Below the pieces are notes generated by a model. The model was given only the letters and a program-made list of their open reading frames with translations, was not told where the DNA came from and ran no database searches. This document shows positions 1-10,507 of a stretch of DNA of 32,760 bases, piece by piece (position 1 is the first letter of the stretch; every line of letters begins with the position of its first letter). The DNA comes from Archangium violaceum Cb vi76. Lineage in GTDB: Bacteria; Myxococcota; Myxococcia; Myxococcales; Myxococcaceae. The DNA lies in assembly GCF_000733295.1 (NCBI RefSeq), contig NZ_JPMI01000077.1:1-32760 (forward strand), read 5' to 3'. The position numbers were made by a program, and so were the translations under genes.

Positions 1-43
1 CGTCACCCTGGCGAGCACATTCGTCACCCGGGGCGGTCGGTAG

Positions 44-81
44 ACCCTCACCCCGACCCTCTCCCAGAGGGAGAGGGACCT
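44..81 (-). repeat. REP-like palindromic element, copy 1
   Basis: This intergenic stretch holds ACCCTCACCCCG followed by CCCTCTCCC and GGGAGAGGG arms. It is the reverse-orientation copy of an element that recurs at about 12088, 19157, 22518 and 22581 in this window. It ends 12 bp before the start codon of the serine hydrolase, so it may lie in that gene's leader. Confidence 0.7.
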
Positions 82-93
82 ACCCGAGCTCCC

Positions 94-1260
94 ATGCGTC
101 GAATCCACAAGAAGCTCACCTTGCCGGCACTCATGGCCGTGGCGCTCTCTTCCGCGCTCCCAGCCCGGGCCGCCGACTGTTCCACCACCGGCTGGCCCAC
201 GGAGGACTGGCCCGATGCCCGCGCGGAGGTCGCCGCGGCGAGGGCGGCTCAAATCCAGGCGCTGGAGGACTACGCCTTCACGCTCCAGGGGAAGGACGAG
301 GAGCGCAAGGGCTTGCGCACGGATGGAGTCGTCATCATCCACAAGGGCCGGGTGGTGTACGAGCGCTACGGGCGCGGCTTCGACGCGAGCAAGCGGCACC
401 TGTCCTGGTCCATGTCGAAGAGCTTCACCAGCGCGCTGGTGGGCATCGCGGAGAAGCGGGGCGCCCTGTCGCTGGACGACTCCATCTGTAAGCACGTGAA
501 GTCCTCGCGGCAGGACAACTGCGCCATCACGGTGCGCAACCTGATGGAGTTCGCCTCGGGGCTGGACTGGCGCGAGGACTACGAGAACGGCGGCTCGTAC
601 CAGACGTCCTCGGTGCTGGCGATGCTGTACGGGGAGGGCCGCCGGGACATGGTGTCCTTCATCACCGCGCACGAGCGCAGTGACGCGCCGGGCACCTCGT
701 GGAGGTACTCGTCCGGGGACGCGACGCTGCTGGCCGGGGTGCTGGACGCGGCGCTGCGGCCCGAGCTGGGCAGGGACTGGCCCTGGGTGCTGCTGCTCGA
801 CAAGCTGGGCATGAAGAGCGCCACGTGGGAGCGGGACGGCAAGGGCGTGGTGGTGGGCTCCTCGTACCTGCACGCCACGCCGAGGGACCTGGCGAGGTTC
901 GGCTACTTCTACCTTCGCAACGGGTGCTGGGCGGGTGAGCAGCTCCTCCCCGAGGACTGGGTGGCGCGGTCGACGCGGGTGTCCGAGCCCATCAAGCTCA
1001 AGTCGTACGAGCGGGGCCGGGACGACGTGCAGGGCTGGCAGTGGTGGCTCAACCGCCCCATCCCCGGGGTGCAGGCGGAACTGCCCTTCCCCAGCGTGCC
1101 CGAGGGCGCCTTCGCGGCGCGGGGGCACTGGGGTCAGTCCATGTCCATCATTCCTTCCAAGGAGCTCATCGTGGTGCGGACGGCGGATGACCGGGACGGC
1201 TCGTTCTCGTTGGACACCTTCCTGAAGCTGGCCCTCGCGGTGGTGGAGGAGCTGCCATGA
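94..1260 (+). CDS. Secreted serine hydrolase, CubicO / class C beta-lactamase-like
   Basis: The 388-residue protein begins with a basic n-region and hydrophobic core ending ALPARA-AD, a Sec-type signal peptide with likely cleavage near residue 27, so it should act outside the cytoplasm. The catalytic S-x-x-K tetrad is SMSK (Ser106, Lys109). The second motif is YSS (Tyr205) rather than the Y-x-N of true class C beta-lactamases, which fits the 6-aminohexanoate-dimer hydrolase/CubicO branch. Family members hydrolyse esters, amides or D-amino-acid peptides; the substrate cannot be read from sequence. The stop codon overlaps the next start (ATGA), indicating translational coupling with a small lipoprotein. 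Family assignment is firm, function open. Confidence 0.9.
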   Translation: MRRIHKKLTLPALMAVALSSALPARAADCSTTGWPTEDWPDARAEVAAARAAQIQALEDYAFTLQGKDEERKGLRTDGVVIIHKGRVVYERYGRGFDASKRHLSWSMSKSFTSALVGIAEKRGALSLDDSICKHVKSSRQDNCAITVRNLMEFASGLDWREDYENGGSYQTSSVLAMLYGEGRRDMVSFITAHERSDAPGTSWRYSSGDATLLAGVLDAALRPELGRDWPWVLLLDKLGMKSATWERDGKGVVVGSSYLHATPRDLARFGYFYLRNGCWAGEQLLPEDWVARSTRVSEPIKLKSYERGRDDVQGWQWWLNRPIPGVQAELPFPSVPEGAFAARGHWGQSMSIIPSKELIVVRTADDRDGSFSLDTFLKLALAVVEELP

Positions 1261-1571
1261 GCCCGAGCCGTGCGCTGGTGGTGCTCGCGTGTGCCGCGCT
1301 CCTCTCCTGCGGGAGGGGCGACACGGTGCAACGCCCCTATGACAACAATGACTTGCAGCTCGTCACCTCGTACACGGCGAAGGACTTCTGCTCCTGCCTC
1401 TTCGTGATGCAGATGAGCGAGGCGTATTGCCGGCGCTGGACGGCGGCGAGTCCGGCGGTGGCCACGGTGAAGGTGGACTACGAGGAGCGCAGCGTGCAGA
1501 CGGCCGCCGCGCTGCTGTGGGGCGAGAAGGCCCGCTTCGTCAGCGAGCGCGACGGCTGCATCCTGGAGTAG
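1257..1571 (+). CDS. Small cysteine-containing lipoprotein, unknown function
   Basis: The 104-residue protein starts inside the stop codon of the serine hydrolase (4-bp overlap). The N-terminus has a short hydrophobic stretch ending LLSC, a lipobox with Cys19 as the likely lipidated residue. The mature part has further cysteines in an F-C-S-C motif, in EAYCRRW, and near the C-terminus (DGC). I do not recognise the family. The coupling suggests it works with, or anchors or chaperones, the upstream secreted hydrolase; this is inference from position only. Confidence 0.75.
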   Translation: MSPSRALVVLACAALLSCGRGDTVQRPYDNNDLQLVTSYTAKDFCSCLFVMQMSEAYCRRWTAASPAVATVKVDYEERSVQTAAALLWGEKARFVSERDGCILE

Positions 1572-1633
1572 CGCCCGTCATTCCCCCGCTCCCCCTTCAT
1601 CCAGGGCCTCGTCCCGTCGCGGCCCGGCGTCAC

Positions 1634-1684
1634 AAATCGCCGATTTCCGTCGGCCCCTATGGAGGCACCATGGGGGTGCCCTCC
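1634..1684. promoter_or_regulatory. Palindrome and GC-rich hairpin before the MpaB-like gene
   Basis: AAATCG-C-CGATTT (1634-1646) is a perfect 6-bp inverted repeat. It is followed by a hairpin with arms GGAGGCACC (1661-1669) and GGTGCCCTCC (1675-1684), paired with one bulge. No T-tract follows the hairpin. The palindrome could be an operator for the gene at 1711 and the hairpin a weak terminator of the upstream pair. Confidence 0.3.
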
Positions 1685-1710
1685 TGAGAAGGACGGCAGG
1701 GGCGGTTCAG

Positions 1711-3063
1711 ATGCGGATGACGGAAACGGTTTGGACGGATGAATTCCTGGACAAGAAGCGCGCCGAGTGCGACCCGGAGGCCGACGAGGCGGTCCGGAGC
1801 CTGACCGAGCGCGAGGTGACGCTGGCCAACGAGTTGATGAAGCAGCTCATCCTCAACGAGCAGCCGGTGCCCGAGAGTCTACCCCCGTCCCTCCGCCGCT
1901 TCCTCGACGATACGGATACCCTCCCGTCCTGGGCGCAGAAGTCCCTCATCCTCGAGGGGCAGCGCTTCTTCAACCGCTGCGCTCCCCAGATGCTCCTCGC
2001 GCTCTTCTGCGCCTCGCTGCCGTCCTGCTACGCGGCCAGCAAGGGCGTGCAGGTGCTCCATCGCACCGGCAAGATGGGGCGTGATCGTGTCACCAGGGCC
2101 CGGCGGCGTCTTTCCGGCAGCCCGCGCTCGAGCGGTTCCGGGGGCCTGCTCTCGACGCTCGCGCGCGACCTCCTGCTGCCCTGGATGGAGCGCTTCAAGG
2201 GCTCCAGGCGCTCCGACTCCGGAGGCGGACTCCCCACCAACCTCTTTCGCCGCATCCTGGAGACGGCGCAGATGGTGGTGGATGTCACGGCTCCGGACCA
2301 GGGACCTGGCAATCCGGCGGGACTCGAGCCGGGAGGGCGTGGCATCCGGACCGCGCAGAAGGTGCGCCTCATGCATGCCGTCGTGCGCCGCCTCATCGCC
2401 CAGGAGGGGCGGTGGAGCCCGGCGTTGGGCCAGCCCATCAACCAGGAGGACATGGCGGCCACCATGCTGGCGTTCTCGGTCGTCACCCTGCGCGCCCTCC
2501 CCAAGCTGGGGTGCGATACCTCGCCGCGCGAGCGGCAGGCCTACTATCACTCCTGGCGGGTGGTGGGGCACATCATGGGCATCCAGGACGAGCTGCTGCC
2601 CGAGCGCTACGAGGATGGCGAGCAGCTCTACGACAAGATCGCTCAGCGCCACTTCCACTGGAGCCCGGAAGGTGCGGAGATGACCGGGGCGCTGTTGGCG
2701 TTGTTGGATCATGTCACGCCCGGCAACCTCTTCGACGACCTGGGCGAGGTGCTCATCCACCACTTGTTGGGCGACTCCACGGCGACCGCCGCCGGCGTGC
2801 CCCGCGAGCGCGACTTGATGAGCACCCTGGTCATGGGTCCGTTGGTGGGCCTGGGGTGGGTGACCGATGAGACGAACGACCGGAACCTGTTCTCCGCCAG
2901 GCTGTGCGAGCTGCTCGGGCGCAAGCTGATGGAAGGCATCGTCTGGGCGGGCCGCGGGAGGAACCGCCTGCCCTTCCGGCTCCCCAACCAGCTGCGCGAG
3001 ACGTGGGGAGTCCAGGGCTGGGAGCGTGCCCCGGAGCCCGAGGCGGAGAAGGCTACGGCATAG
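1711..3063 (+). CDS. MpaB/Lcp-type oxygenase family protein (DUF2236)
   Basis: The 450-residue protein carries the hallmarks of the DUF2236/MpaB family, which includes latex-clearing oxygenases and fungal MpaB: the LPSWA and EGQRFFNRCAPQMLLALFCASL blocks near residues 72-103, RRILETAQMVVDV (180-192), KVRLMHAVVRRLI (217-229), QPINQEDMAATMLAFS (241-256) and SWRVVGHIMGI (281-291). The His of RLMHA is the usual candidate heme ligand. Compared with what I know of the family there are two extra segments: about 55 Ser/Arg/Gly-rich residues (roughly 123-178) and a short Gly/Pro stretch near 195-205. No signal peptide is seen. Its 3' end overlaps the convergent membrane-protein gene by 11 bp. Substrate unknown. 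Confidence 0.8.
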   Translation: MRMTETVWTDEFLDKKRAECDPEADEAVRSLTEREVTLANELMKQLILNEQPVPESLPPSLRRFLDDTDTLPSWAQKSLILEGQRFFNRCAPQMLLALFCASLPSCYAASKGVQVLHRTGKMGRDRVTRARRRLSGSPRSSGSGGLLSTLARDLLLPWMERFKGSRRSDSGGGLPTNLFRRILETAQMVVDVTAPDQGPGNPAGLEPGGRGIRTAQKVRLMHAVVRRLIAQEGRWSPALGQPINQEDMAATMLAFSVVTLRALPKLGCDTSPRERQAYYHSWRVVGHIMGIQDELLPERYEDGEQLYDKIAQRHFHWSPEGAEMTGALLALLDHVTPGNLFDDLGEVLIHHLLGDSTATAAGVPRERDLMSTLVMGPLVGLGWVTDETNDRNLFSARLCELLGRKLMEGIVWAGRGRNRLPFRLPNQLRETWGVQGWERAPEPEAEKATA

Positions 3064-3895
3064 CCCAGACGCATAGGATGCCCAGGGCCTGAAGCGCCAG
3101 TCCAATGGCCAGGCGATGCCGCCTGCGTTCCAGGAAGGCCAGCAGCTTCAGGCCCGCGTAGCCGAGCACCACGTACGGCACGAAGATCTCCCACGTGGAG
3201 AAGTGCCGCAGGTCGCCCCGGAAATAGAAGAAGAAGAAGGACTGGAAGAGGCCGAGCGAGAAGACGTTGACGCAGATCTCCAGCAGCATGGCGTCCACGG
3301 CGAGCAGCAGCACCCTGGGCCCCTTCCTGTCGAGGGGGCGCAGCCGGGGGTTGGCGCGCAGCGCCTGGTGCAGGAAATAGAGGAAGCCTCCATAGAGGGG
3401 CCAGGTGAAGAGCCCGATGGCCGAGGTATAGCCGTGGTTCACCGGCCAGACGTGGTAGAGCCAGAGGGGCCGCTTCAGCAGCGCCACGGAGAGCGAGTCC
3501 GTGCCCACCTCGCCCAGCGTCGCGCACAAGCAGGTGGTGCCCATGTAGAGGACGAGCGTGTCCACGCGGGGGCGGAGGAAGCGCCGTGCCAGCGCGCAGG
3601 TGGAGAGGTACAGCAGCGGCGCGAACACGAGGAGCAGGCTCGTCAGCAGGAGGACGGTGCGCCCGGTGGACAGCGGCCTGGGGGTGATGTCGAGCACCTC
3701 CCAGAGCAGCCACCCCCCCGCGGCGCTGAGCGCCTTCAGCAGGACGTAGGCGAGGAGCAACCCGGAGAGGACGCGTAGCACGAGCCGGGCGCGGAGCCAG
3801 GCGGCCGTGGGCCGGCGCGCGGCTGGCTCCAGCCGGCGTGTGAGGGGGCGGATGAAGGGCGTCTCTCCTTGCGCTTCCCACCGGGGTCGGGCCAT
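3053..3895 (-). CDS. Polytopic membrane protein, unknown function
   Basis: The 280-residue product has about seven hydrophobic segments, including LLLAYVLL, TVLLLTSLLLVFAPLLYL, GLFTWPLYGGFLYFL, a phenylalanine-rich QSFFFFYF segment and a C-terminal LAIGLALQALGILCVWAMP. It is therefore an integral inner-membrane protein. A basic, proline-containing N-terminal tail precedes the first segment. I do not recognise the family. The ATG at 3895 is chosen, but a GTG at 3931 in the same frame would add 12 residues and start only 12 bp after the kinase stop. Either way it lies directly downstream of the kinase fusion on the same strand and is probably co-transcribed with it. Confidence 0.7.
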   Translation of the reverse strand: MARPRWEAQGETPFIRPLTRRLEPAARRPTAAWLRARLVLRVLSGLLLAYVLLKALSAAGGWLLWEVLDITPRPLSTGRTVLLLTSLLLVFAPLLYLSTCALARRFLRPRVDTLVLYMGTTCLCATLGEVGTDSLSVALLKRPLWLYHVWPVNHGYTSAIGLFTWPLYGGFLYFLHQALRANPRLRPLDRKGPRVLLLAVDAMLLEICVNVFSLGLFQSFFFFYFRGDLRHFSTWEIFVPYVVLGYAGLKLLAFLERRRHRLAIGLALQALGILCVWAMP

Positions 3896-3943
3896 GCCCG
3901 CAATGTGTGCGTGCCCTCGCGGCGCGCCCACCCGCGTCCGGGT

Positions 3944-6900
3944 TCATCCCAGCCGGGCGGACAACTCCCGGGCCTCTCGCTGGTCGGGGGTGTCCCAGCC
4001 CTCGGTGAAGCCGCTCAGCACCTCGTCCAGCGTGGTGCGTGCCTTCTCGCGCTCGCCCAGGTGCAGCAGCAGCCGGCAGAGGCTGAGCGTTGTCTGCAGT
4101 TCCAGCGCGCGGGCCCCCTGCCGCCGGGCCACGGCGATGGACTGATGGAAGCTGGCGAGCGCCTGCTCCGGGGCGGCGCCTCGCGCCCAGAGCAACTCTC
4201 CCCTCACGCGGTGGAGCTTCACCTCGCTGCAGCGCTCGCCGTAGCGCTCCTGCAGCGTGAAGGCCTCCTCCAGCGCGCGCCAGGCCTCCTCGTGCCGTCC
4301 AGCCATCAGGTATGCCTCCGAGAGCAGGGTGAGGTGGGTGGCCATCCCCGTCTCCGAGCCGGAGGCCCGCCAGCCCTCGATGCCCACGCGCAGCAGGGGC
4401 AGCCCCTCTTCCGCGTCTCCTCGTGCCACCAGGGCCCAGCCCTTGAGCAGGGTGGCCCAGGCTTCCCAGGGCGGGAAGTGGTGCTCCCGGGCGAAGGAGA
4501 GCGCCTTGTCCGCCCACCTCAGCGTGTCCTCGCTCTCGCGCCGGAACTGGTGGAAGTTGCTGGCGTAGCAGTAGGTGACGGCCGAGGTGTGCGGGTGGGC
4601 CACCTCCTTCGCCAGCCGCAGGGCCGCCGCGTGGTCGCGCCAGGCCTGGTCCGCGAAGCCGAGGTACCAGTGGATCCACGACATGTACGACAGCGCGGCC
4701 ACGGCTGGATCCACGCCATGCACGAGCGCCAGCGAGCGATGCCGGACGCGGTCATGGTGCGCGAGCGTCTGTTGGAGGTGCTCCAGGGCGGCCACGGGCT
4801 CGCCCATGGCGAACAGCGTCGTGCCCATCATCCGGTGGCCGAGGACGAGCAGGTCCACCGCCTCCGCGCTCTTGTGCCCCAGGCCCAGCAACTGTTCCGC
4901 GAGCTGGCGTGACTTCTGGAAGCGGGCGCGGGCGAAGTAATACACCCACAAGCCGTGCAGGGCCGGAGAGAGCTGGGGCGTGTCCCCCATCGCGGTGCAC
5001 AGGTCGTGGGCCCGGCTGTACGCGTGCTCCACCTCCGGGGCCCCATAGCCTCGCGTGGCGATCAGGTTGGTGCCCAGTCCTATCTGCAGGCGCAGCTCCT
5101 CGTGCCGTTGCCGCGCCGGGTCCGGCAGGTGCTTCACCAGCCGCAGCGCGGCCTGGAAGTGGCCCACCGCCTCCTGGTGGGTGGAGCGCTGACTGGCGAG
5201 CGTCCCCGCCTGGGCCCAGGAGTGGATGGCCTGCTCGTACTGTCCGGCCGCCGCCTGGTGGTAGGCGAGCAGCTCGGGGTTGTCCTGCGCCGTCTCGGGG
5301 AAGAGCCTCGCGAGGACCTCGGCCACGCGCCGGTGGTACTGCCGCAGTTGGCTGCGCGGGAGCGACTGGTAGGCCGCGTCGCGGATGAGGGCGTGGCGGA
5401 ACTGGTATTGCAGCTCGGGGCCGGGGCCCAGCTTGTGCAACAGGCCCGAGGCGAGCAGCGTGGCCAGGGCCTGTTGCAGGGCCGGCGGCTCCCAGCCACT
5501 GACGGCCGCGAGCACGTCGGGGGTGAAGCTGCGGCCGAGCACGGCGGCCACCTGCGCCAGTTGTCTCGGTTCCGGGGGGAGCCGGTCGAGCCTCGCGGCG
5601 AGCAGCGCCTGCAGGGTGATGGGGACGAGCAGTTGCTCGAGGTCCCGCTCGGGGACGCCCCGCCGGGTGGAGCGCAGCTCGAGCATCATCCGGGTCAGCT
5701 CCTCCACGAAGAGCGGCACGCCGTCCGTCCGGGCCACGAGCTGCTCTATCAGCTCGTGGGAGAGGGGCTCCTGCCGCGCCACCTTCCGCGCCAGCGCTCC
5801 GGTGTCCTCGGGGGACAGCCGCTCCAGCCCGAGCTGATGGGACCAGGGACGGGGGGGAAGGGGGGAGCGGAACTCGGGGCGGGCGGTGAGCACCAGCAGG
5901 GCCCGGGTGGCGGGGATGCGCTCCTGGAGCAGGGCGAGCAACTGGAGGGTGGAGGGGTCCACCCAATGGATGTCTTCCACCACGAGCAGGACGGGATCAT
6001 GCCGGGTGAGGTGCAGGAGCAGCTCGGCGAGCACCTGGAGCACCTCCTCCTTCAACCGTTTGGGAGACAGGGCGGGGGGCGTGTACCGGTCGAGCAGCGG
6101 GACGGAGAGCAGCGGGGCCAGCAGGGGCAGGGCGCGGGGCACCTCGAGCTCCAGGGCCGTCAGCATCTGCTCCAGCCGCGCCAGCTTCGCCTCGGGGGTG
6201 CGCTCGCGCTCCAGCCGCATGGCGCGGCGGATGACCTCGAGGACCGGGTAGAAGGCGCTGTCCTTGAACTGGGGCCAGCACTGGCACGTCAGGTGGGTAT
6301 GGGACTCGCCGGCGAGGCGCTCGCGGAGGGCCTGGACCACGCGGGACTTGCCCATGCCCGCCTCGCCCGTGAGCAACAGCAACTGCCCCTGGCCGTCGCG
6401 GGCCCGGCTCCAGGCCTCGAGCAGGAAGGCGAGCTCCTCCGTCCTTCCAATGAGCGGGGTGAGTCCCTGGCGGGAGGCGCGCTCGAAGCGGCTCGTCACC
6501 TCGCGATCGCTGAGGACGCGGTGGACGTCCAGCTTGGAATGGCTGCCCTCGAGGTGGTGGGGGCCGAGGGACTCGGTGGCGAAGATGCCCCGGACCAGCC
6601 GGTGCGTCTGCTCGCTGAGCAGGACGGTGCCGGGCCGGGCGTGGGTGGCGAGCGCCCTGGCGATGGTGGGGGCCTCGCCCTGGAGGGTGAGCCCCCCGGA
6701 CTGGGCCTGCACGGCCAGGTAGTCGAGGGTGACGGGGCCGGTGTGGAGGCCGAGCTGGGGGAGCAGCCGGTCGGGCTGGCCGAGGGGGTGGAGCTGCTCC
6801 TTCATCGCGTTCAGCAGGTGCTCCGCCGCGCGCACGGCACGCTCCGCGTCGTCCTCCCTCGCCGAGCCGCAGCCGAAGCAGATGAGGAGCTGGTCGTTGA

Positions 6901-8140
6901 TGGAGGTGATGAGGGTGCCGCCCCACTGTCCTGTCTCGAGGATGCAGCAGTGGTGGAACATCTCCAGCACCTCGCTCCGGTCATCCGGGGTGAGCGAGGG
7001 CGGGAGGCTGCCCAGACACGCGGACAGGAGCGTCACCTGCCGGCGTTGGATGGCGGCGTCCGGGCGGGCCGCGGCGCCTCGCCGGAGCGGGGGCGGAGCG
7101 GCGGGCCGGGCGAGGAGGGGCTCCACCGCGTGCAGGGCCTGGCGGAACTCCTCGGCGCTCTGGAAGCGCAGGTCCGGATCCTTCTGCATCGCGCGCTGGA
7201 GCACCTGCTCCAACTCCTCGCGCAGCTCGGGGGCATGCGTGCGGGCCGAGGGGACGGGCTCCCGCGAGGTCACCTGCGCGCGCAGTCCCCTGGGCTGGCG
7301 CGCCTGGTAGGGCAGTTGGCCGGTGAGCATCTCGAAGAGGATGACGCCCGCGGCCCAGATGTCGGTGCGTCCGTTCTGCGGCTCTCCCCGCCACTGCTCG
7401 GGCGCCATGTACGCGGGTGTGCCGGCCTGGAGATGCGAAGGGGTGTCCCCCGCCACGAGGTGGGCCAGCCCGAAGTCCAGGAGCTTCGCCCGCCCGTTCT
7501 CCAGGACGAAGACGTTGCTGGGCTTGAGGTCCCTGTGGATGATGCCCTGCTGGTGCGCGTGGGCGAGGCCCGCGGCGATCTGCTCCAGGAGTTGGACGGC
7601 GCGCAGGGGCTCGAGCCGCTCCTGCTTCATCAGCGCCTGGAGGGAGCGGCCGCGCAGGTACTCGATGACCAGGTAGGGGATGTCCTTCCAGGTGCCGACG
7701 TCGAAGATGCGGACGATGTTCTCGTGGTCCAGCCGGGCGGTGGCGCGCGCCTCGGTGAGGAACAGGCTGTCGAGCCGTTGGCGGGGAATGCGCTCGTGCT
7801 GGAGCAGGAACTTGATGGCGGTGGTGCGCTCGAGGAGGAGATCCTTCGCGCGGAACACCTGGCCCATGGCGCCGGTGCCCAGCTCGGTGAGGATTTCGAA
7901 GCGTTGGCCATCCTCGCCGCCCAGCCGGGTGCCGGGCGCGATGAAGAGGGGCGCGGTGCTCACCTGCTGGGAGGAGAGCGCGGCCACCTGCTCGAGGAAC
8001 GAGTCTCCGAAGTCCGACTCCAGGGGGTCCTGGGAGGAGGGCGTGTCCTCGCCCGGAGGCTCTGAAGGAAGCGCGGTGGGCTGGGAGGGCGAGCCCCAAC
8101 TGGAACCGTCTCCTGTCACCACCTCTTGGCTGGGAACCAT
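3944..8140 (-). CDS. Ser/Thr kinase-cyclase-ATPase-TPR fusion protein
   Basis: This 1398-residue cytoplasmic protein has, in order: a Ser/Thr/Pro-rich leader (1-75); a Hanks-type kinase (81-335) with the G-loop GTGAMGQVF, catalytic Lys110 (AIK), HRDLKPSN (Asp204), DFG (Asp222) and APE (246-248); a class III cyclase-like domain (366-545); an AAA ATPase with Walker A GEAGMGKS (592-599) and Walker B VLLVVEDIHW (717-726); and a long alpha-helical C-terminus with TPR-like repeats (from about 1000). The order matches the kinase/cyclase fusion proteins known from TOMM loci and other myxobacterial loci, but no TOMM genes lie here. The kinase looks catalytically complete. The cyclase reads SACLG where the metal-binding Asp is expected, so it is probably a sensor or pseudoenzyme. 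The ATG follows an AAGGAG ribosome-binding site. Confidence 0.92.
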   Translation of the reverse strand: MVPSQEVVTGDGSSWGSPSQPTALPSEPPGEDTPSSQDPLESDFGDSFLEQVAALSSQQVSTAPLFIAPGTRLGGEDGQRFEILTELGTGAMGQVFRAKDLLLERTTAIKFLLQHERIPRQRLDSLFLTEARATARLDHENIVRIFDVGTWKDIPYLVIEYLRGRSLQALMKQERLEPLRAVQLLEQIAAGLAHAHQQGIIHRDLKPSNVFVLENGRAKLLDFGLAHLVAGDTPSHLQAGTPAYMAPEQWRGEPQNGRTDIWAAGVILFEMLTGQLPYQARQPRGLRAQVTSREPVPSARTHAPELREELEQVLQRAMQKDPDLRFQSAEEFRQALHAVEPLLARPAAPPPLRRGAAARPDAAIQRRQVTLLSACLGSLPPSLTPDDRSEVLEMFHHCCILETGQWGGTLITSINDQLLICFGCGSAREDDAERAVRAAEHLLNAMKEQLHPLGQPDRLLPQLGLHTGPVTLDYLAVQAQSGGLTLQGEAPTIARALATHARPGTVLLSEQTHRLVRGIFATESLGPHHLEGSHSKLDVHRVLSDREVTSRFERASRQGLTPLIGRTEELAFLLEAWSRARDGQGQLLLLTGEAGMGKSRVVQALRERLAGESHTHLTCQCWPQFKDSAFYPVLEVIRRAMRLERERTPEAKLARLEQMLTALELEVPRALPLLAPLLSVPLLDRYTPPALSPKRLKEEVLQVLAELLLHLTRHDPVLLVVEDIHWVDPSTLQLLALLQERIPATRALLVLTARPEFRSPLPPRPWSHQLGLERLSPEDTGALARKVARQEPLSHELIEQLVARTDGVPLFVEELTRMMLELRSTRRGVPERDLEQLLVPITLQALLAARLDRLPPEPRQLAQVAAVLGRSFTPDVLAAVSGWEPPALQQALATLLASGLLHKLGPGPELQYQFRHALIRDAAYQSLPRSQLRQYHRRVAEVLARLFPETAQDNPELLAYHQAAAGQYEQAIHSWAQAGTLASQRSTHQEAVGHFQAALRLVKHLPDPARQRHEELRLQIGLGTNLIATRGYGAPEVEHAYSRAHDLCTAMGDTPQLSPALHGLWVYYFARARFQKSRQLAEQLLGLGHKSAEAVDLLVLGHRMMGTTLFAMGEPVAALEHLQQTLAHHDRVRHRSLALVHGVDPAVAALSYMSWIHWYLGFADQAWRDHAAALRLAKEVAHPHTSAVTYCYASNFHQFRRESEDTLRWADKALSFAREHHFPPWEAWATLLKGWALVARGDAEEGLPLLRVGIEGWRASGSETGMATHLTLLSEAYLMAGRHEEAWRALEEAFTLQERYGERCSEVKLHRVRGELLWARGAAPEQALASFHQSIAVARRQGARALELQTTLSLCRLLLHLGEREKARTTLDEVLSGFTEGWDTPDQREARELSARLG

Positions 8141-8285
8141 GGCCGCTCCTTCGCCGTCCTCGGGATGAACCCGAGAGCCAGGTGTCCTTGTGCCCTCCTC
8201 GTGCCCTCAATGTGTGATGCCGCTCGGGAGCCGGCCACCCGGGGCGGAGGCGCCTCCTGCTCGCCCCCTTCCCCTGGCCCGCCTT

Positions 8286-8329
8286 CACTGCTCCTTCCCT
8301 CACTGCTCCTTCCCTCACTGCTCCTTCCC

Positions 8330-8341
<12 letters not shown>
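8286..8341 (-). repeat. 15-bp tandem repeat containing in-frame stop codons
   Basis: The unit CACTGCTCCTTCCCT (plus strand) is present three times in full (8286, 8301, 8316), with a partial fourth copy at 8331-8341. Read on the minus strand each unit is AAG GAG CAG TGA GGG, so each repeats the last codons (K-E-Q) and stop of the PilZ activator gene in the same phase. Each also contains an AAGGAG sequence, but the next gene starts about 145 bp further on. Confidence 0.9.
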
Positions 8342-10144
<1,803 letters not shown>

Positions 10145-10507
10145 CTCTGATGTGCTTCCACGTCAATTCTGAAGCCGGGTGGGATTTCCAGAGAAATCAA
10201 GAAAATGCCCTTGGGTCCAGAGGGGGGGAAGGAGAGGAAGAGGGTTGCCGGGCCGTGGGGCGACGAGGCACCCTGCTTCATTTTCGAAGCAGGGAGCGGG
10301 AGGGGCGGGGGAGTGGGGAGGGCTCGAGGCGTCGCGCACAGTGAGAGCCATTGTAGGCGTGACGGAGCCGAGCCGGGGGAGAGGGGGCCGAAGTGTGAGG
10401 GAGCGGGCAAAGGGGAGAGGGGAGACGTCGGCCAGCGGACGGGGGAGGAGGTGGGGAAGGGGGTGGGGAGGAGGGGTGCTTAGGGTGATGACCGGAGGGG
10501 CGGAGCC
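10145..10507. other. Divergent intergenic region
   Basis: 363 bp separate the divergent PilZ activator (-) and first DUF2378 gene (+). Apart from the palindrome at 10271-10294 it is purine-rich and G-rich on the plus strand, with no convincing open reading frame, -10/-35 pair or -24/-12 promoter that I could identify. Confidence 0.6.
10271..10294. promoter_or_regulatory. Perfect 9-bp inverted repeat, possible operator
   Basis: CCCTGCTTC (10271-10279) and GAAGCAGGG (10286-10294) are perfect inverted arms around a 6-nt ATTTTC centre. The site sits between two divergent genes and has no T-tract, so an operator is more likely than a terminator. Confidence 0.45.

Noticed and set aside
4955..8065. 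Very long open frame on the plus strand opposite the kinase fusion
   Set aside because: It is a typical antisense shadow of a GC-rich gene: Gly/Arg/Glu/Gln-rich composition with no domain, while the minus strand has a full set of kinase and ATPase motifs.
3944..8140. TOMM peptide biosynthesis locus suggested by the kinase/cyclase fusion
   Set aside because: No cyclodehydratase, dehydrogenase or precursor peptide genes are found in the flanking sequence.
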